This document shows, one piece after another, positions 17,201 to 25,271 of a DNA stretch of 64,000 bases; position 1 is the first letter of the stretch, and every line of letters starts with the position of its first letter. The stretch is taken from the NCBI GenBank assembly GCA_002339015.1, contig DDJC01000049.1, positions 1 to 64,000 on the forward strand, given 5' to 3'. Below the pieces are notes generated by a model. The model ran no database searches. It was not told where the DNA came from and saw only the letters and a program-made list of their open reading frames with translations. Position numbers and translations under genes: made by a program. The stretch is from Burkholderiales bacterium UBA1834 (GTDB lineage: Bacteria; Pseudomonadota; Gammaproteobacteria; Burkholderiales; Burkholderiaceae_C).

Positions 17201-20200
17201 GCCGATGTCGGAGCAACGATCACTGTGCGCGCCATCTACACCGACGGCCAAGGCACCCCGGAATCCGTGGACAGCGCCGCCACCAGCGCCATCGCGAACG
17301 TCAACGATGCGCCCACGGGAACCGTCAGCATCAGCGGTACGGCCACGCAAGGTCAGACACTCACCGCCTCGAACACCCTGGCCGATGTGGACGGCCTGGG
17401 CACCATCACCTACCAGTGGTGGCGTGATGGTGCCAACACCGGCGCGACGGGCTCAACCTATGTGCTGGCCCAGTCCGACGTGGGCAGCACCATCACCGTG
17501 CGCGCTGTCTACACCGACGGCCAAGGCACGCCCGAGTCGGTGGAGAGCGCCGCCACCAGCGCCATCGCCAACCTCAACGATGCGCCCACGGGTTCGGTCA
17601 GCATCAGCGGCACGGCCACCCAGGGCCAGACGCTCACAGCATCCAACACGCTGGCCGATGTCGATGGTCTGGGCGCCATCACCTACCAGTGGTGGCGTGA
17701 TGGCTCGAACACCGGCGCGACGGGCTCAACCTATGTGCTGACCCAGTCCGACGTGGGCAGCACGATCACCGTGCGCGCCCTCTACACCGACGGCCAAGGC
17801 ACCCCTGAGTCCGTGGACAGCGCAGCCACCAGCGCCATTGCCAACCTCAACGACGCACCCACCGGCAGCGTGAGCATCAGCGGCACCGCCACGCAAGGCC
17901 AGACGCTCACGGCGTCGAACACTCTGGCCGATGTCGATGGTCTGGGCACGATCACCTACCAGTGGTGGCGTGACGGATCGAACACCGGCGCCACGGGCTC
18001 GACCTATGCCCTGACCCAGTCCGACGTGGGCAGCACGATCACCGTGCGCGCCGTCTATACCGATGGACACGGCACGGCCGAGTCTGTCAGCAGCACCGCG
18101 ACATCAACCGTGGCCAATGTCAACGACGCGCCCACCGGCAGCGTGAGCATCAGCGGCACGGCCACGCAGGGCCAGACGCTCACGGCGTCGAACACTCTGG
18201 CCGATGTCGATGGACTGGGCACCATCACCTACCAATGGTGGCGTGATGGCTCGAACACCGGCACCACAGGCGCCACCTACGTGCTGACCCAGGCAGACGT
18301 CGGATCGACGATCACCGTGCGCGCCCTCTACACCGATGGACAAGGTACGCCCGAGTCGGTGGAGAGCGCTGCCACCAGTGCCGTCGCCAACATCAATGAC
18401 ACACCCACGGGTTCAGTCAGCATCAGCGGCACCGCGGCCCAGGGCCAGACACTCACGGCATCGAACACCCTGGCCGATGTGGATGGCCTGGGCACGATCA
18501 CCTACCAGTGGTGGCGCAATGGCTCGAACACCGGTGCCACAGGCACCACCTACGTACTGACCCAGTCGGATGTGGGCTCAACCCTCACCGTGCGCGCCGT
18601 CTACACCGACGGCCAGGGCACGACCGAATCGGTGGAAAGCGCCGCCACCAGCGCCATCGCCAACGTCAACGACGCGCCCACGGGTTCGGTCAGCATCAGT
18701 GGCACGGCCACACAAGGCCAGACGCTTACCGCCTCCAACACCCTGGCCGATGCCGATGGCCTGGGCACCATCACCTACCAGTGGTGGCGCAATGGGTCGA
18801 ACACCGGCGCCACGGGTGCGACCTATGTGCTGACCCAGTCCGACGTGGGCAGCACGATCACCGTGCGTGCTGTCTACACCGATGCTCAAGGCACACCCGA
18901 ATCGGTGGAGAGCGCCGCCACCAGTGCCATCGCCAACGTCAACGATGTGCCCACAGGCTCGGTCAGCATCAGTGGCACCGCCACGCAGGGCCAGACGCTC
19001 ACAGCATCCAACAGCCTGGCCGATGTGGACGGCCTGGGCACCATCACCTACCAATGGTGGCGTGATGGCTCGAACACCGGCACCACAGGCGCCACCTACG
19101 TGCTGACCCAGGCAGACGTCGGATCGACGATCACCGTGCGCGCCCTCTACACCGATGGACAAGGTATGCCCGAGTCGGTGGAGAGCGCTGCCACCAGTGC
19201 CGTTGCCAACATCAATGACACCCCCACGGGTTCAGTCAGCATCAGCGGCACCGCGGCCCAGGGCCAGACACTCACGGCATCGAACACCCTGGCCGATGTG
19301 GATGGCCTGGGCACGATCATCTACCAGTGGTGGCGCAATGGCTCGAACACCGGTGCCACGGGCACCACCTACGTACTGACCCAGTCGGATGTGGGCTCAA
19401 CCCTCACCGTGCGCGCCGTCTACACCGACGGTCAGGGCACGCCCGAATCGGTGGAAAGCGCCGCTACCAGCGCCATCACCAACGTCAACGATGCGCCCAC
19501 AGGCAATGTGAGCATCAGCGGCACAGCCACCGAAGGCCAGACGCTGACCGCCAGCAACACCCTGGCCGATGCCGATGGCCTGGGCACCATCACCTATCAC
19601 TGGCTGCGCGGCGGTGTGGACACCGGCACCACGGGCACCACCTATGCGCTGACGCAGGCCGACGTGGGCAGCACGATCACCGTGCGCGCCCTCTACACCG
19701 ATGGCCAGGGCACCCCGGAATCTGTAGACAGCGCCGCCACCAGTGCCATTGCCAACGTCAACGATGCACCGACCGGCAGCGTGAGCATCAGCGGCACCGC
19801 CACCGAAGGCCAGACACTCACGGCCTCGAACACCCTGGCTGATGTCGACGGCCTGGGCACCATCACCTACCAGTGGTGGCGCGATGGCGTGAACACAGGC
19901 GCCACCGGAACCACCTATGCGCTGAGCCAGTCCGATGTGGGCGCCACGATCACCGTGCGCGCGGTCTACACCGATGGGCAAGGCACACCCGAGTCGGTGA
20001 GCAGCGCCGCCACCAGCACCATCGCCAACGTCAACGACGCCCCCACCGGCGGCGTGAGCATCAGCGGCACGCCCACGCGCGGCCAGACACTGACCGCCAG
20101 CAACACCCTGGCCGACATGGACGGCCTGGGCACCATCACCTACACATGGTGGCGCGACGGCGTGGACACCGGCGTCACCGGCAGCACCTACCTGCTGGGC

Positions 20201-21754
20201 CTGGACGATGTGGGCGGCACCCTGACCGTGCGGGCCAGCTACACCGATGGCCAAGGCACGCCCGAAGCCGTGGACAGCGCGCCCACCGCCACGATCAACC
20301 ACTACAACGCGCCGCCCGTGCTCAGCACCAACACGGGCCTCTCGGTCAACGAAGGCGCGCACGCCGCCTTGTCGAGCGGTGCCCTGCAGACCACCGATGC
20401 CGACCATGGCGCGGCCCAACTCACCTACGCCGTCACAGGCTTGCCTGCGCATGGTCGCCTGGAACTGAGCACTGCCCCTGGCGTGGCACTCACCACCTTC
20501 ACACAGGCCCAGATCGATACCGGCCTGGTGCGCTACGTGCATGACGGATCGGAAACCCTGGCCGACAGTCTCGTGTTCACCGTGAGTGATCCGGAAGGCG
20601 CCAGCACCATCGCCACGACGCTGAACATCAGCGTGGCCCCGGTGAACGACGCGCCCACCCTGAGCGGGCCGGGCACCTGGAGCCTGCCGATGGGCCAGCC
20701 CCTGTCCCTGCTGGGCGCCGGCAGCTGGCAATTGGCCGATGTCGATGCGGGCACCCAGACGCTCACCGTGACGCTGCAGGTGCAGTTCGGCACGGTGACC
20801 GGCAACGCCGGCAGCACCGGCGTCGGCATCAACGGCGTGGACACCGGCACCGTGCAGCTCACCGGCACCCTGGCGCAGCTCAACAGCTTCATGGCCGGCC
20901 AGCAGGGCGCACGCCTGGTCTATGCCGGTGTCAGCCAGCACCTGGGCGACAACATGACGGTCACGCTGCGCGACGGGTACCCCGACGGCACGGCCATGGT
21001 GCAGTCGAGCATCACGCAGATCGTCTCCATGCCTGACACCGGGCCGGAACTGCCCGACACACCGACCACACCGGCGCCAGCGCCCAGCCCCGCACCGGCA
21101 CCAGCCCCTGCGCCCTCACCGGTCGCCACGACGCCGACCACCCCTTCACCCGAGCCCGCGTCAACACCGGCTCCTGCCGCCCCCCTCACCGATGGTGCCC
21201 CCATCGTGGTGCCCGACACCATCGTCGCCAGCCGGCTGGCCGATCACCTGAGTTTCAAGCCCGCCGCCGCCTCGTCCGGCACCGGCACCGGCCCGCCAGG
21301 CACGGACGCGGGCGCCTTCGCCAGCCTTCTCGCGAACACCGGCGCCCACAATGCCGCGCTGATGACCGGCCTCGCGCCGATCAATGTCAGCGTCTCGCCG
21401 GGCGATGTGAGCCTGAGCAACACGGCGGTTCCCAGCCCCCTGAGCGGTGTCGGGGATGAGGGCAACAAGCTTCTGAACATGGTGTCGGCCGAGACCATGC
21501 AGATGAGCGGCACGGCGCTCTCCGTCGGTGCGGTCTGGTGGATCTCGCGCAGCGCCACCCTGCTCACCAGCCTGCTGATCAGCACCCCGGTGTGGCGTCA
21601 GCTGGATCCGCTGCCGGTGTTCAACTCGGCCGATGGCGATGGCGGGGATGACGATGCCGACGGTGACAGCGCACTGCCCGAGCGCGATGCCACGCGACGC
21701 GCCGAAGACCTGTTCGCCCGCGTCCACGAGGCCGAGGCCACCGAGATCCAGTGA
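11243..21754 (+). CDS. Giant LEPR-XLL / DUF4347 / beta-helix / Ig-repeat surface protein
   Basis: A 3503-residue relative of the preceding giant protein. In order: LEPR-XLL (IEELEPRLLFSAE, about 18-30); DUF4347 with SHG (His151) and YGC (Cys194); a right-handed beta-helix region starting GTLRWAITQANANAGADTIAF with many GNYIGTNATGT repeats (about 270-730); a propeller-like region with eight W-(N/D)-G-type motifs (about 850-1260); the same DNRLRE-like and following module as in the first giant; 14 Ig-like 91-residue repeats; two more domains; a Pro/Ala linker; and the C-terminal motif SVGAVWWISRSATLLTS...WRQLDPLPVF with an acidic tail. The GTG start has AGGAG five nt upstream, and the LEPR-XLL motif directly follows, so the start is well supported. 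Probably surface-exposed; function unknown. Confidence 0.88.
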   Translation: MRRPPPRQTTPSQPRAEIEELEPRLLFSAEASVWLAGDAATAGSAASAPNPSASLQYAAIAAPQSNAAQSPIQATPHSQADQNAAPLCDIVFVDLGIEHADTLIADLQAQQAQGRALDIVAIGQGEDGIEVITRTLAQAHGPYDAVHILSHGDTTGLTLGGTRLDLAALQSRAQDIAGWGAALSADADLMLYGCDLAAGVDGRLLIDDLALLTGADVAASDDLTGASMLGGDWALEYHLGQVDAQTLFGLWQQPSWYGVLATYTVTSTVDNASAATTAGTLRWAITQANANAGADTIAFNITGSAGTYGEYTITPYAVMPTLTEAVTIDGSTQPGTGAAGHPLIVLDGNGGSATGINLSGTADGTTIRGLVIRDFTSYGIYIAANSNGNTIVGNYIGSLNADGTDAGATERNDAYGIYNLGANLTIGGTTSADRNVISGNGATYNIYLGSGSDNAIVQGNYIGTNAAGTGLMANKADYGIMVESSSTNVMIGGSAAGAGNVISGFSTRNIWLTTTGTTTVQGNYIGTNATGTASLAGGGAGIYKDDTGSVLITGNVVSGNTTLGIDIRDGDTTITGNIIGLNATGTAALANGGVGVNIQTNDAVTIGGSTAAARNVISGNTGHGISVNTTASDTHYILGNYIGVGSDGTTLLGNGGAGVYIAASNVQVGGKNAGEGNIIAGNTGAGIAVASGNNNLFYRNAIYSNGGLGIDLNNDGVTANDTGDGDGGANYSNNTPVITSAFNDGTVTKVTGSLEWHAQAQPVTIDFFSSPTADASGYGEGRVYLGSITVTTDATTGDVSFSIDLPTVAAGHYITAVANIEGGPSGASEFSAAMMVVATAAGTRGKVIWNVNDQLYSWYASWNGSSFSLPAVTGINTSDDITMMLAAEAPTRNEVIMIGSADVSGKILALVWDGSKWTAPLTLPLASPAAAASQYNSFAVAYESTSGDAILIWDNGNTGTTGLSYAVWNGTSWSAVNTITAPVSGEPYQMKLAANPRSDEMVLVAETSASSNHQYAIVWNGSSWGNAQTLGSDSSKQYFEIDVAYESQSGRALVFYDNAASNQPTVQYRIWNGSTWSSEASITAPGAVSGTAELYATAVASDAGSNRIAIVAQTSTHNVWAAVWDGSSWSGQTVLTTTAPSLTDRPITAGVAFESKSGDLLVAYSKDTWPNVYYQTWTSGSGWSGELTGPSMGGTDKPYITKLYADPYTNTIMMGVQDSGSDLNFVAWNGSSWGTVTQLDAATGETYRQNFTYVWNRFSQTVLNNVAGDTLGYVKGDGARVIDQGYAASITDVDMVGFNGGTLTVSFTAGSTAAQDVLAILNQGAGAGQIGLSGSNVPYGGVVIGTWAGGTGGAALVITLNANATAAAVGALASNITYQNTNGTTPSTTTRTVRFALVDAFGVAATPRDASITVTDPTPGSVSTGFQQGSNGYAGTQDTYVRNGTNTSQGNNTTISFDGSGSGTEQGLIRFDSIFGNGPGQIPYGSTINSASLTIYAIEDGTTNPTLHRILGLNWDESSIWSDLGSGAQFNNVEASSSADSSVDASSPGYRTFTGLASTVQAWADGADNLGWVIKFDGNEWIIATSENGTAAWRPQLSITYTAPTTTVIDLDPNNSTGATGPDSHKTFVENGGPVTIADSDASITDSDSTNLTGMTVTLTNPFNGALESLAATTTGTSITASYDSGTGVLTLSGTDTLARYQQVLRSISYNNLSEAPDTTTRFITIVATDGYTTSATATAEISITAVNDAPTGSVSISGTPTQGQTLTASNTLADADGMGSVTYQWLRDGVNTGATGSTYTLTQADVGKAITVRATYTDMGGTAEAVNSTATSAVANINDAPTGSVSISGTATQGETLTASSNLADADGMGAITYQWWRDGSNTGATGTSYELTQADVGATITVRAVYTDGQGTAESVSSTATSTVANVNDAPTGSVSISGTATQGQTLTASNTLADVDGLGTITYQWWRNGSNTGATGSTYVLTQADVGATITVRAIYTDGQGTPESVDSAATSAIANVNDAPTGTVSISGTATQGQTLTASNTLADVDGLGTITYQWWRDGANTGATGSTYVLAQSDVGSTITVRAVYTDGQGTPESVESAATSAIANLNDAPTGSVSISGTATQGQTLTASNTLADVDGLGAITYQWWRDGSNTGATGSTYVLTQSDVGSTITVRALYTDGQGTPESVDSAATSAIANLNDAPTGSVSISGTATQGQTLTASNTLADVDGLGTITYQWWRDGSNTGATGSTYALTQSDVGSTITVRAVYTDGHGTAESVSSTATSTVANVNDAPTGSVSISGTATQGQTLTASNTLADVDGLGTITYQWWRDGSNTGTTGATYVLTQADVGSTITVRALYTDGQGTPESVESAATSAVANINDTPTGSVSISGTAAQGQTLTASNTLADVDGLGTITYQWWRNGSNTGATGTTYVLTQSDVGSTLTVRAVYTDGQGTTESVESAATSAIANVNDAPTGSVSISGTATQGQTLTASNTLADADGLGTITYQWWRNGSNTGATGATYVLTQSDVGSTITVRAVYTDAQGTPESVESAATSAIANVNDVPTGSVSISGTATQGQTLTASNSLADVDGLGTITYQWWRDGSNTGTTGATYVLTQADVGSTITVRALYTDGQGMPESVESAATSAVANINDTPTGSVSISGTAAQGQTLTASNTLADVDGLGTIIYQWWRNGSNTGATGTTYVLTQSDVGSTLTVRAVYTDGQGTPESVESAATSAITNVNDAPTGNVSISGTATEGQTLTASNTLADADGLGTITYHWLRGGVDTGTTGTTYALTQADVGSTITVRALYTDGQGTPESVDSAATSAIANVNDAPTGSVSISGTATEGQTLTASNTLADVDGLGTITYQWWRDGVNTGATGTTYALSQSDVGATITVRAVYTDGQGTPESVSSAATSTIANVNDAPTGGVSISGTPTRGQTLTASNTLADMDGLGTITYTWWRDGVDTGVTGSTYLLGLDDVGGTLTVRASYTDGQGTPEAVDSAPTATINHYNAPPVLSTNTGLSVNEGAHAALSSGALQTTDADHGAAQLTYAVTGLPAHGRLELSTAPGVALTTFTQAQIDTGLVRYVHDGSETLADSLVFTVSDPEGASTIATTLNISVAPVNDAPTLSGPGTWSLPMGQPLSLLGAGSWQLADVDAGTQTLTVTLQVQFGTVTGNAGSTGVGINGVDTGTVQLTGTLAQLNSFMAGQQGARLVYAGVSQHLGDNMTVTLRDGYPDGTAMVQSSITQIVSMPDTGPELPDTPTTPAPAPSPAPAPAPAPSPVATTPTTPSPEPASTPAPAAPLTDGAPIVVPDTIVASRLADHLSFKPAAASSGTGTGPPGTDAGAFASLLANTGAHNAALMTGLAPINVSVSPGDVSLSNTAVPSPLSGVGDEGNKLLNMVSAETMQMSGTALSVGAVWWISRSATLLTSLLISTPVWRQLDPLPVFNSADGDGGDDDADGDSALPERDATRRAEDLFARVHEAEATEIQ
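16484..20305 (+). repeat. 14 tandem 273-bp units (91-aa Ig-like repeats)
   Basis: Fourteen in-frame units, all exactly 273 bp, each start NDAPTGSVSISGT and contain GQTLTASNTLADVDG, ITYQWWRDG, DVGSTITVRA and YTDGQGTPESV. Units 7-8 and 10-11 contain a nearly identical block of about 450 bp offset by 819 bp (three units), which points to recent duplication or gene conversion. Confidence 0.93.
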
Positions 21755-21757
21755 AGC

Positions 21758-21773
21758 GCGCGGCAGACCGCGC
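21758..21773. terminator. GC-rich hairpin between convergent genes
   Basis: GCGCGG CAGA CCGCGC is a perfect 6-bp stem with a 4-nt loop in the 26-nt gap between the second giant gene and the convergent radical SAM gene. It lacks a U-tract; it may act as a weak terminator in both directions. Confidence 0.4.
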
Positions 21774-21780
21774 ATTGGAT

Positions 21781-22953
21781 TCAGAAAAGTTCTGTCTGGC
21801 CTTCGGCACCCCCGACAGATCGGTGACGAACCGGCGCGGCAAACGGCACGAAAGCCCCGCCATCGAGCACCGGCCCCAGCCCCGTGACACCCGCGCGCTG
21901 CCGCGCCGCATTCACGCGTTGGCGGATCAGATCGGCCCAGATGCCCTGCCCCTTCATGCGCGTGCCGAACTCGGCGCGGTAATCGGCCCCGCCGCGCATG
22001 TCGCGGATGCGGGCCATGATGCGCCCGGCCCGCTCGGGCACGTGGTGGCCCAGCCATTCCTGGAACAGCGGGTTGACCTCCCAGGGCAGGCGCACGATGG
22101 TGTAGTGGACGCTGCGCGCGCCGGCCTCGGCCGCCGCCGCGATGATCCGCTCGATCTCCGGCTCGTTGAGGAAGGGGATGATGGGTGCCACGTTCACGCC
22201 CACGGGCACGCCGGCCTCGCTGAGCCGCCTCACGGTCTGCAGGCGCCTGTGCGGTGCCGCTGCGCGGGGCTCGAGCTTGCGGCTGAGCGCGGCATCCAGC
22301 GAAGTGATGCTGATGAACACGGCCGTCTGCCGGCGCTGCGCGGCCAGCGCCAGCAGGTCGATGTCGCGCTCGACACCGCTGGATTTGGTCACGATGGTGA
22401 AGGGATGCTGGCACTCGGCCAGCACCTCCAGCACACCCCGCGTGATGCGCAGCTCGCGCTCGATGGGCTGGTAGGCATCGGTGGCCGCGCCGATGTTGAC
22501 GGGGCTGGGCTCGTGCGACGCGCGCGAGAGCTCCTTGCGCAGAAGCTCGGCCGCATTGACCTTGGCCACCAACCGGGTTTCGAAATCCAGCCCGGGCGAC
22601 AGGTTCAGGTAGCTGTGGGTGGGGCGGGCGTAGCAGTAGATGCAGCCGTGCTCGCAGCCCCGGTAGGGATTGATCGACCACATGAAGGGGATGTCGGGCG
22701 AGTCGTTGCGCGACAGGATGCTGCGGGCCTGCTCATGGACCACGCTGGTGACGGGCACGCCTTCGACGGCGAACTCGTCGTGCTCATGGCTGCCGCCCGC
22801 CGCGGGCGGCGGCGTGTTGTCCAGGTCCGCCTCGCGGGCGGTGGATTCGAAGCGATGGGCCAGACGGGTGGCCGTGCCCCGGCCTTTGAGGGGGACGGCA
22901 CGACGGCGGTCATCTGGCGTAGGGGGGATGGTGTCTTCGGGTGGCGTGTCCAT
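21781..22953 (-). CDS. SOS-controlled radical SAM protein (PA0069/SplB-like family)
   Basis: A 390-residue cytosolic radical SAM enzyme. The 4Fe-4S ligands are in the CX3CX2C motif GCEHGCIYC, about residues 98-105, after SINPYRG. The SPL-like blocks NIGAATDAYQPIE, TKSS and FISITSLD follow. The family is related to spore photoproduct lyase by its SplB-type core, but its substrate is not established. From memory, the Pseudomonas homologue PA0069 belongs to the LexA regulon, in agreement with the LexA box found upstream here. The ATG at 22951-22953 has AGAAGG upstream and is preferred over the GTG at 22971. It converges with the second giant gene. Confidence 0.88.
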   Translation of the reverse strand: MDTPPEDTIPPTPDDRRRAVPLKGRGTATRLAHRFESTAREADLDNTPPPAAGGSHEHDEFAVEGVPVTSVVHEQARSILSRNDSPDIPFMWSINPYRGCEHGCIYCYARPTHSYLNLSPGLDFETRLVAKVNAAELLRKELSRASHEPSPVNIGAATDAYQPIERELRITRGVLEVLAECQHPFTIVTKSSGVERDIDLLALAAQRRQTAVFISITSLDAALSRKLEPRAAAPHRRLQTVRRLSEAGVPVGVNVAPIIPFLNEPEIERIIAAAAEAGARSVHYTIVRLPWEVNPLFQEWLGHHVPERAGRIMARIRDMRGGADYRAEFGTRMKGQGIWADLIRQRVNAARQRAGVTGLGPVLDGGAFVPFAAPVRHRSVGGAEGQTELF

Positions 22954-22997
22954 GGTGGGGGCCTTCTGCACGCCTTTGGGATGGGGTGACTGGCGTC

Positions 22998-23027
22998 ATT
23001 TTACTGTACATACATACAGTTATCCAA
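22998..23027 (-). promoter_or_regulatory. Sigma-70 promoter with embedded LexA (SOS) box
   Basis: On the minus strand, TTGGAT (-35; plus coordinates 23022-23027) and TAAAAT (-10; 22998-23003) are 18 bp apart. The spacer is filled by CTGT-N8-ACAG (23004-23019), within the near-perfect palindrome ACTGTACATACATACAGT (23003-23020). This matches the proteobacterial LexA consensus. LexA bound there would block RNA polymerase directly. Expected transcript start is about 22991, giving a leader of about 38 nt for the radical SAM gene. Confidence 0.88.
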
Positions 23028-23030
23028 TCC

Positions 23031-23057
23031 CTTTGGGACCCCTTTGGATCTCTTTGG
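23031..23057. repeat. Three CTTTGG direct repeats upstream of the SOS promoter
   Basis: CTTTGG occurs at 23031-23036, 23042-23047 and 23052-23057, spaced 11 and 10 bp (one helical turn). The 358-bp gap 22954-23311 otherwise holds only the SOS promoter; nothing else was recognised. Confidence 0.4.
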
Positions 23058-23311
23058 ACGAAGGCTTGCCTGCTGCAAGGGGAAGGGAAGGGGATGGACT
23101 GCGCCTCTTGATGGCGCGCAAGACACCCTGCGAAGCTCTCGCAAGGCCTCATCGCTGCATCAAGGCGGGCCGAGGAGCAAGCTCAGCCTCACCGGCGTCC
23201 GGAAAAAACATGACAACGGATCACGCGCCGGCTCATATCGGGTCACACCGGAGTCATCGCCACGACCAACACTCCGCGCCGTTGTAACTGAACGGAAGTT
23301 GGAGAGAGAAC

Positions 23312-25255
23312 ATGTCGCAATCGACAAGGAGACGTGGTGTGGCCTTCGGGCTGGGCCTGCTGGCCGCAGCCACGCTGACGGCCTGCGGTGGTGGAGGCGG
23401 CAGTGGCGATGCCAACCCCGACACTCAGTTGCCCCCGGCCCAGGTGGACACGCAACCCCAGGCCATCAAGGTCGGCGTGCTGCCCGACACCCAGGGCGGC
23501 AATGAACTGGTGGCCGAGCACCCCATGCGAGCCCTGCTGGACCTCTACAAGGCGCAAGGGGTGAAGGTGGTGCTGGTCGTCGGCGACCTGGGCGAGAACG
23601 GCACAGCGGCCGAGCACCAGCAGTGGCGCGCCGTGGCCGAGCCCTACCTGGCGGACATGACCTTCCTGCCCATCATGGGCAACCACGACAACAAGGGCAA
23701 GGACCAGGACTGGCACGACTGGATCGGCGCCGTGATCCCCGCCGACGCCGAGCACATGGCCGGCGCGCGCAACAAGAACTACGCCGTGGTGCGTGGCAAC
23801 GTGCTGTTCCTCAACATCTCCTACGGCTGGATGCCCTTTTCGTACGACTTCATCGAGCGCACCATCGCCAAGCACCGCGCCAAGGTCGACCACATCCTGC
23901 TGCAGACCCACAACTCCTTCGTGGGCAACAAGTACGGCCTGCTGCGCGAGCGTATCGCCGAGGGCTACCTGTCGGAAGAAGGCGATGTGGCTTTCAAGGG
24001 CGTGTACGACAAGTACCGCCGCCTCTTCGCCGAGAACGACGTGATCTACATCTCCGGCCATGAGCACATGTACGCCCGCAGCGCGCTGCGCGACGACACC
24101 TACCGCCCGTTCACGCAGATCGTCTCGGGCAGCGCCTCGTACAAGGGCTACGAGAACCGCTTCGGCGAGCACGAACAGGTGCAAAGCACGCTGATGCTCA
24201 AGGCGCGTGTGGAATCCACCGGCACGCTGGACGTCAACGCCTCGATCTTCGACATCCAGGACGACAAGATCGACTTCAAGGCCTGGTACGCCGAGCACAC
24301 CGCCATGAACAACAGCGGTGGCGCGAAGGAGCTGGCCGCACCCAACTGGCACCTGTTCGACCGCTTCACGCGCAGCGCCACGCGGTGCGAGAAGATCGTG
24401 TTCCCGTCCAGCATCCCGGCCGGCATCCAGCTCAACAACATCTACGACTCGTCGTACCGCACCAGCGCCTGCGCTTCGCCCAGCGGCGGCAGCGCGCGCA
24501 TCCTGGATGGTGAGAACCGCACATTCAACCGCCACGACACGCGCACCCGCACCATGGCGGCGGAGCCCGGCAAGACGGAGGCCAGCACCAACCGCGAGAT
24601 GCTGTCGATGATGTACCGCTACTTGTTCATCGAGCACGCCAGCTGGCGGCCCAACCTCAACAACAGCCAGCGTGCCCGCATCGTCAACGAAGGCACGGCA
24701 GATGAAGAGATCGAGGTGCGCGCCACCACCATCGACCTGAAGAAGCAGGTCGTGCTGGCCTGGGAGCGCAAGACGGCCGCCACGCTGTCTGACCGCCTGC
24801 ACGTGAGCGGCATCGCGGCACAGGGCGGTACCTACATCGATCCCTACGGCGTCGCCAAGAACATCGAGGTCGACTCGGGCCTGGCGGGCTCGCGCGGCGA
24901 TGGCACCGAGAGCGGCAAGGCCCCGGTGGTGCTGCCCACCTGGGCTTCGCGCAGCTGGACGCTGGACCCGGCCGCACCGAACGACCCCTACGTGCTGGAA
25001 TTCAAGCTGCCGGCCGCCGCCACCGCGGCCAACGCCACCTTGGCGCGCTGGAACGCCGGCACGAACGCCTGGGTGCCCGTGGTCGCCAGCAATTGCGTGA
25101 GCCAGCAGGCCTATGTGGCCAGCTACCTCACCACCGCCCCGTCCGACGTGAGCGGTGCGTGCGTGGGTGATGTGGCGGTGGGCTTCGATGCGGCCCGCTC
25201 GGCCTTCTGGGCGCGCCTGCGCCAGGATGGCCAGTTCGCCATCGTGGCGCGCTGA
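23312..25255 (+). CDS. Lipoprotein calcineurin-like metallophosphoesterase
   Basis: A 647-residue exported phosphoesterase. Residues 1-25 are a lipoprotein signal ending in lipobox LTAC (Cys25), followed by a Gly/Ser linker. The phosphoesterase motifs are in order: LPDTQGG, GDLGENG, GNHDNKG, QTHNS and SGHEHMYA, the metal-binding Asp, Asn and His residues of the calcineurin-like fold. A C-terminal beta-rich region (about 390-647), containing a cysteine pair, is of unknown role. The start has GGAGAG upstream. Substrate unknown; likely attached to a membrane and facing the periplasm or surface. It ends at a strong bidirectional terminator shared with dnaE. Confidence 0.85.
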   Translation: MSQSTRRRGVAFGLGLLAAATLTACGGGGGSGDANPDTQLPPAQVDTQPQAIKVGVLPDTQGGNELVAEHPMRALLDLYKAQGVKVVLVVGDLGENGTAAEHQQWRAVAEPYLADMTFLPIMGNHDNKGKDQDWHDWIGAVIPADAEHMAGARNKNYAVVRGNVLFLNISYGWMPFSYDFIERTIAKHRAKVDHILLQTHNSFVGNKYGLLRERIAEGYLSEEGDVAFKGVYDKYRRLFAENDVIYISGHEHMYARSALRDDTYRPFTQIVSGSASYKGYENRFGEHEQVQSTLMLKARVESTGTLDVNASIFDIQDDKIDFKAWYAEHTAMNNSGGAKELAAPNWHLFDRFTRSATRCEKIVFPSSIPAGIQLNNIYDSSYRTSACASPSGGSARILDGENRTFNRHDTRTRTMAAEPGKTEASTNREMLSMMYRYLFIEHASWRPNLNNSQRARIVNEGTADEEIEVRATTIDLKKQVVLAWERKTAATLSDRLHVSGIAAQGGTYIDPYGVAKNIEVDSGLAGSRGDGTESGKAPVVLPTWASRSWTLDPAAPNDPYVLEFKLPAAATAANATLARWNAGTNAWVPVVASNCVSQQAYVASYLTTAPSDVSGACVGDVAVGFDAARSAFWARLRQDGQFAIVAR

Positions 25256-25271
25256 GCCAGGGGCCTGGCGC

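Noticed and set aside
13733..17350. A 1205-codon open frame on the minus strand inside the second giant gene
   Set aside because: Same reason: low-complexity antisense translation of repeats, no recognisable domain or ribosome binding site.
5111..20305. CRISPR-like appearance of regularly spaced repeats
   Set aside because: Repeat units are 273 or 318 bp, contiguous, in frame and encode protein domains; there are no short repeats with unique spacers and no cas genes.
2216..21754. Type I secretion (RTX) signal in the giant proteins
   Set aside because: No GGXGXDXUX nonapeptide repeats and no adjacent ABC transporter or membrane fusion protein genes were seen.
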